Part shown: in pieces, positions 8,010 through 9,016 of the stretch
Numbering within the stretch: position 1 is the stretch's first letter
How the letters are laid out: the number at the start of each line of letters is the position of its first letter
Assembly: GCA_021798855.1 (NCBI GenBank)
Contig: JAJZBP010000073.1
Span: 1 to 9,016, forward strand
DNA: 9,016 nucleotides
Direction of reading: 5' to 3'
Source of the DNA: Bacillota bacterium
GTDB taxonomy: Bacteria; Bacillota; Sulfobacillia; JAJZIM01; JAJZBP01
Position numbers and translations under genes: made by a program
Notes under the pieces: generated by a model
The model's database searches: none
What the model was told of the DNA's origin: nothing
The model's input: the letters and a program-made list of their open reading frames with translations, nothing else

Positions 8010-8062
8010 GCGGAGAAGGTCCATTGAGCGGAGAAGGTCCATTGAGCGGAGAAGGTCCATTG
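7994..8062 (+). repeat. 18-bp tandem repeat, 3.8 copies, overlapping rel stop
   Basis: The unit GGAGAAGGTCCATTGAGC occurs at 7994-8011, 8012-8029 and 8030-8047, followed by 15 bases of a fourth copy (8048-8062), with no mismatch. The first copy encodes the end of rel including its TGA (8007-8009). Because the period is a multiple of three, copies two and three repeat the stop in the same frame (8025-8027 and 8043-8045). The fourth copy is interrupted (TTGTG instead of TTGAG). The perfect identity suggests recent expansion by slippage. Confidence 0.95.
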
Positions 8063-8070
8063 TGTTTTAG

Positions 8071-8188
8071 GCCGCTCAAAAAGGTCCGGATGCAAGGCGG
8101 CAACGAGCGAGACCGTGAGCCGTACCTTGAGGTACGGCGAAACGGCGAGCAAGGAAGCCAACACAGCAGATGGGCCTTTTTGAGCGGT
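8071..8188. repeat. 118-bp palindromic (MITE/REP-like) intergenic element
   Basis: The element is bounded by a perfect 13-bp inverted repeat, CCGCTCAAAAAGG at 8072-8084 and its complement at 8175-8187, which extends by four more pairs in RNA if G-U is allowed. At its centre is a 9-bp perfect stem, GCCGTACCT (8119-8127) and AGGTACGGC (8130-8138), with a two-base loop; CCGT/ACGG adds four more pairs outside it. The transcript would fold into one long imperfect hairpin. I recall similar elements with CTCAAAAAGG and GGGCCTTTTT ends scattered between genes in other anaerobes, but this is memory, not a search. It contains no transposase. It may act as a terminator, an RNA processing site or a passive mobile repeat between rel and dtd. 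Confidence 0.82.
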
Positions 8189-8190
8189 CG

Positions 8191-8196
8191 AGGAGG
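8191..8196 (+). promoter_or_regulatory. Ribosome binding site of dtd
   Basis: A perfect AGGAGG lies seven bases before TTG 8204 and immediately after the palindromic element. It fixes TTG 8204 as the dtd start. Confidence 0.88.
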
Positions 8197-8203
8197 ATAG
8201 CCA

Positions 8204-8653
8204 TTGAGGGCGGTTTTGCAGAGGGTCGCTGCCGCGACCGTCCGGATGGACGGCGACCCAGTGGCCGAGATCGGTTGCGGCCTGCTTGTCTACCTCGGCG
8301 TCGCCGGTGCCGATACTCCCGCCGCCGCGGAACACTTGGCGCGCAAGGTGGGCGAACTGCGCCTTTTCCCGGGGGAAGGCGGCCGGATGGACCGGAGCGT
8401 GGGAGAGGCGGGCGGCGCGGTCCTGGTTGTGTCCCAGTTCACCCTCCTGGCCGATTGCCGCAAAGGAAGGCGCCCGGATTTCGCCGGCGCGGCGGCCGGG
8501 GCGGTAGCCGAGCCGCTTTACCGGCGGTTCATCGCCGCCTTGCAAGAGCGGGGGCTCCCGGTGGTCACCGGCGTCTTCGGGGCGGACATGGCGGTGGAGT
8601 CGGTCAACGACGGTCCGGTGACGGTGCTTTTGGACAGTGAGCGGCGGCTTTAA
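8204..8653 (+). CDS. dtd: D-aminoacyl-tRNA deacylase
   Basis: Dtd hydrolyses D-amino acids (and glycine from tRNA-Ala) from mischarged tRNAs, a cytosolic proofreading step in translation. The 149-aa product is the normal full length. It starts MRAVLQRV, as in the family, and carries both active-site motifs: SQFTL at 77-81, followed by the family's CRKGRRP (85-91), and the Gly-cisPro motif GPVT at 137-140 in NDGPVTVLLDS. The conserved region ARKVGELRLFPGEGGRMDRSV sits between them. The start is TTG with AGGAGG seven bases upstream. Placement after rel is the standard Firmicutes order, though here a tandem repeat and a palindromic element separate the two genes by 194 bp, so co-transcription is likely but might be damped. 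Function is secure. Confidence 0.96.
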   Translation: MRAVLQRVAAATVRMDGDPVAEIGCGLLVYLGVAGADTPAAAEHLARKVGELRLFPGEGGRMDRSVGEAGGAVLVVSQFTLLADCRKGRRPDFAGAAAGAVAEPLYRRFIAALQERGLPVVTGVFGADMAVESVNDGPVTVLLDSERRL

Positions 8654-8681
8654 CCGTTGAAGGAGTCGGGAGGGGAAAACG

Positions 8682-8707
8682 AATTTATAAATTATAATTT
8701 ATAAATT
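8682..8707. repeat. Perfect 26-bp AT-only palindrome
   Basis: AATTTATAAATT, itself its own reverse complement, occurs twice (8682-8693 and 8696-8707), separated by AT, so the whole 26 bp is a perfect palindrome with no G or C. It stands out in a GC-rich window. It contains an internal TATAAT (8693-8698). Possible roles are an operator for a dimeric regulator, an easily melted or bent site, or a binding site for an AT-preferring nucleoid protein. Confidence 0.9.
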
Positions 8708-8745
8708 GGACTCGGAAAAAACGTGCGCTTTCAGTCCGGGATGAC

Positions 8746-8751
8746 TATAAT
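8746..8751 (+). promoter_or_regulatory. Possible -10 box downstream of dtd
   Basis: A perfect TATAAT lies in an AT-rich patch. No recognisable -35 sits 16-18 bases upstream, and the upstream TG is one base too far for a strict extended -10. It would drive a gene beyond the right edge, with a leader of at least 250 bases. Confidence 0.35.
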
Positions 8752-8907
8752 TTAGATGCTTTGTGGACAATGTTTTTCCACCCGACCGCCGGAATTTGTC
8801 GCCTTTCTCCAGGGCGGGTATGTGGAGGAACCATTGTTCTTCCAGAGGATCTGGTGAAAAAGGTGCAGCTTACTAGCGTTGTTGCCTTCTGCAGGGGGAG
8901 AACGGCA

Positions 8908-8971
8908 ATCGGAACCCCTCCCTCCCCTGATGGGGACACCGCTGCTGCGCGCGGCGGATCGGAACCCCTCC
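8908..8971 (+). repeat. 14-bp direct repeat, 50-bp period
   Basis: ATCGGAACCCCTCC occurs at 8908-8921 and 8958-8971, exactly 50 bases apart. Between the copies lie a small hairpin TCCCC-TGAT-GGGGA (8923-8936) and a GC-rich stem CCGCTG/CGGCGG around 8939-8957 (one G-U pair). With only two copies it is not a CRISPR array; a structured leader RNA or a non-coding repeat is more likely. Confidence 0.75.
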
Positions 8972-8981
8972 ATTTCCAAGG

Positions 8982-9003
8982 AAGGAACGGCAAGCCGTTC
9001 CTT
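8982..9003. repeat. Hairpin near right edge
   Basis: AAGGAACGGC (8982-8991) and GCCGTTCCTT (8994-9003) form a perfect 10-bp inverted repeat around an AA spacer. GAACCCGGG follows rather than a T-run, so a simple intrinsic terminator is not supported. It may belong to a larger structure cut by the window edge. Confidence 0.7.
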
Positions 9004-9016
9004 GAACCCGGGAACC

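Larger units (their letters stand above)
8654..9016. other. Gene-free region downstream of dtd
   Basis: I find no credible gene in these 363 bases on either strand. In order, the region holds an AT-only palindrome (8682-8707), an imperfect stem GGACT...AGTCC (8708-8712 with 8733-8737, loop of about 20) without a T-run after it, a possible -10 box (8746-8751), a short inverted repeat GTGGA/TCCAC (8763-8767, 8777-8781), a 14-bp direct repeat and a GC-rich hairpin near the right edge. It could be the promoter and 5' leader of the next gene; in Firmicutes this is often a metallo-hydrolase, hemZ or hisS. No T-box motif is visible within the window. Confidence 0.6.

Noticed and set aside
7994..8062. 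A CRISPR array.
   Set aside because: The 18-bp units are directly adjacent without spacers, and no cas gene is present.
8745..8993. Minus-strand frames of 75-82 codons after dtd.
   Set aside because: There is no ribosome site and no recognisable motif, and they overlap the structured repeats.
8854..9016. A GTG-started frame (MKKVQLTSVV...) open to the right edge.
   Set aside because: It has a weak AGAGGA site, no recognisable product and weaker codon bias than its neighbours, and it crosses the direct repeat and hairpins. A 54-codon open run is unremarkable at this GC content.
8758..9016. A T-box leader for a following hisS gene.
   Set aside because: Neither the T-box sequence nor typical Stem I motifs are visible; only an extended sequence could show one.

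Overview
The window is about two-thirds GC and reads left to right: every convincing gene is on the + strand. The gene order recJ, rel (relA/spoT type) and dtd is a classic Firmicutes block. Together with AGGAGG ribosome binding sites, TATAAT -10 boxes and frequent TTG start codons, it points to a GC-rich anaerobic member of the Clostridia, something like the Peptococcaceae or Moorella group. The group assignment is inference; no rRNA or other marker is present to confirm it.

Region by region: (1) 1-432 is the 3' part of an AT-richer orphan nucleotidyltransferase of the MNT/AbiEii-like superfamily, cut by the left edge. (2) 433-673 is a spacer where the composition changes to the GC-rich backbone. 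(3) 674-3547 encodes a four-PAS, GGDEF, EAL protein for cyclic-di-GMP turnover with both catalytic sites intact. (4) 3548-3678 carries an extended -10 promoter and the recJ leader. (5) 3679-5736 is recJ, the single-strand 5'-3' exonuclease, with an apparent insertion of about 38 residues before the DHH domain. (6) 5733-8009 is a full-length bifunctional (p)ppGpp synthetase/hydrolase whose TTG start overlaps the recJ stop. (7) 8010-8203 holds an 18-bp tandem repeat that begins inside the last codons of rel, then a 118-bp palindromic element. (8) 8204-8653 is dtd, D-aminoacyl-tRNA deacylase. (9) 8654-9016 is a gene-free stretch with a perfect 26-bp AT-only palindrome, a possible promoter and structured repeats, running to the right edge.

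recJ, rel and probably dtd look like one transcription unit starting at the 3572 promoter: repair nuclease, stringent-response alarmone enzyme and translation proofreading. The apt gene (adenine phosphoribosyltransferase) that often sits between recJ and rel in Firmicutes is missing. The cyclic-di-GMP gene lies upstream on the same strand, separated by the recJ promoter.

No complete novel system is evident. The most unusual parts are the rel-dtd junction (tandem repeat with repeated stop codons plus a palindromic element, all readable in one small frame), the AT-only palindrome after dtd, the in-frame recJ insertion with a near-copy of part of it at the recJ promoter, and poly-G tracts lying in and beside the GGDEF active site.
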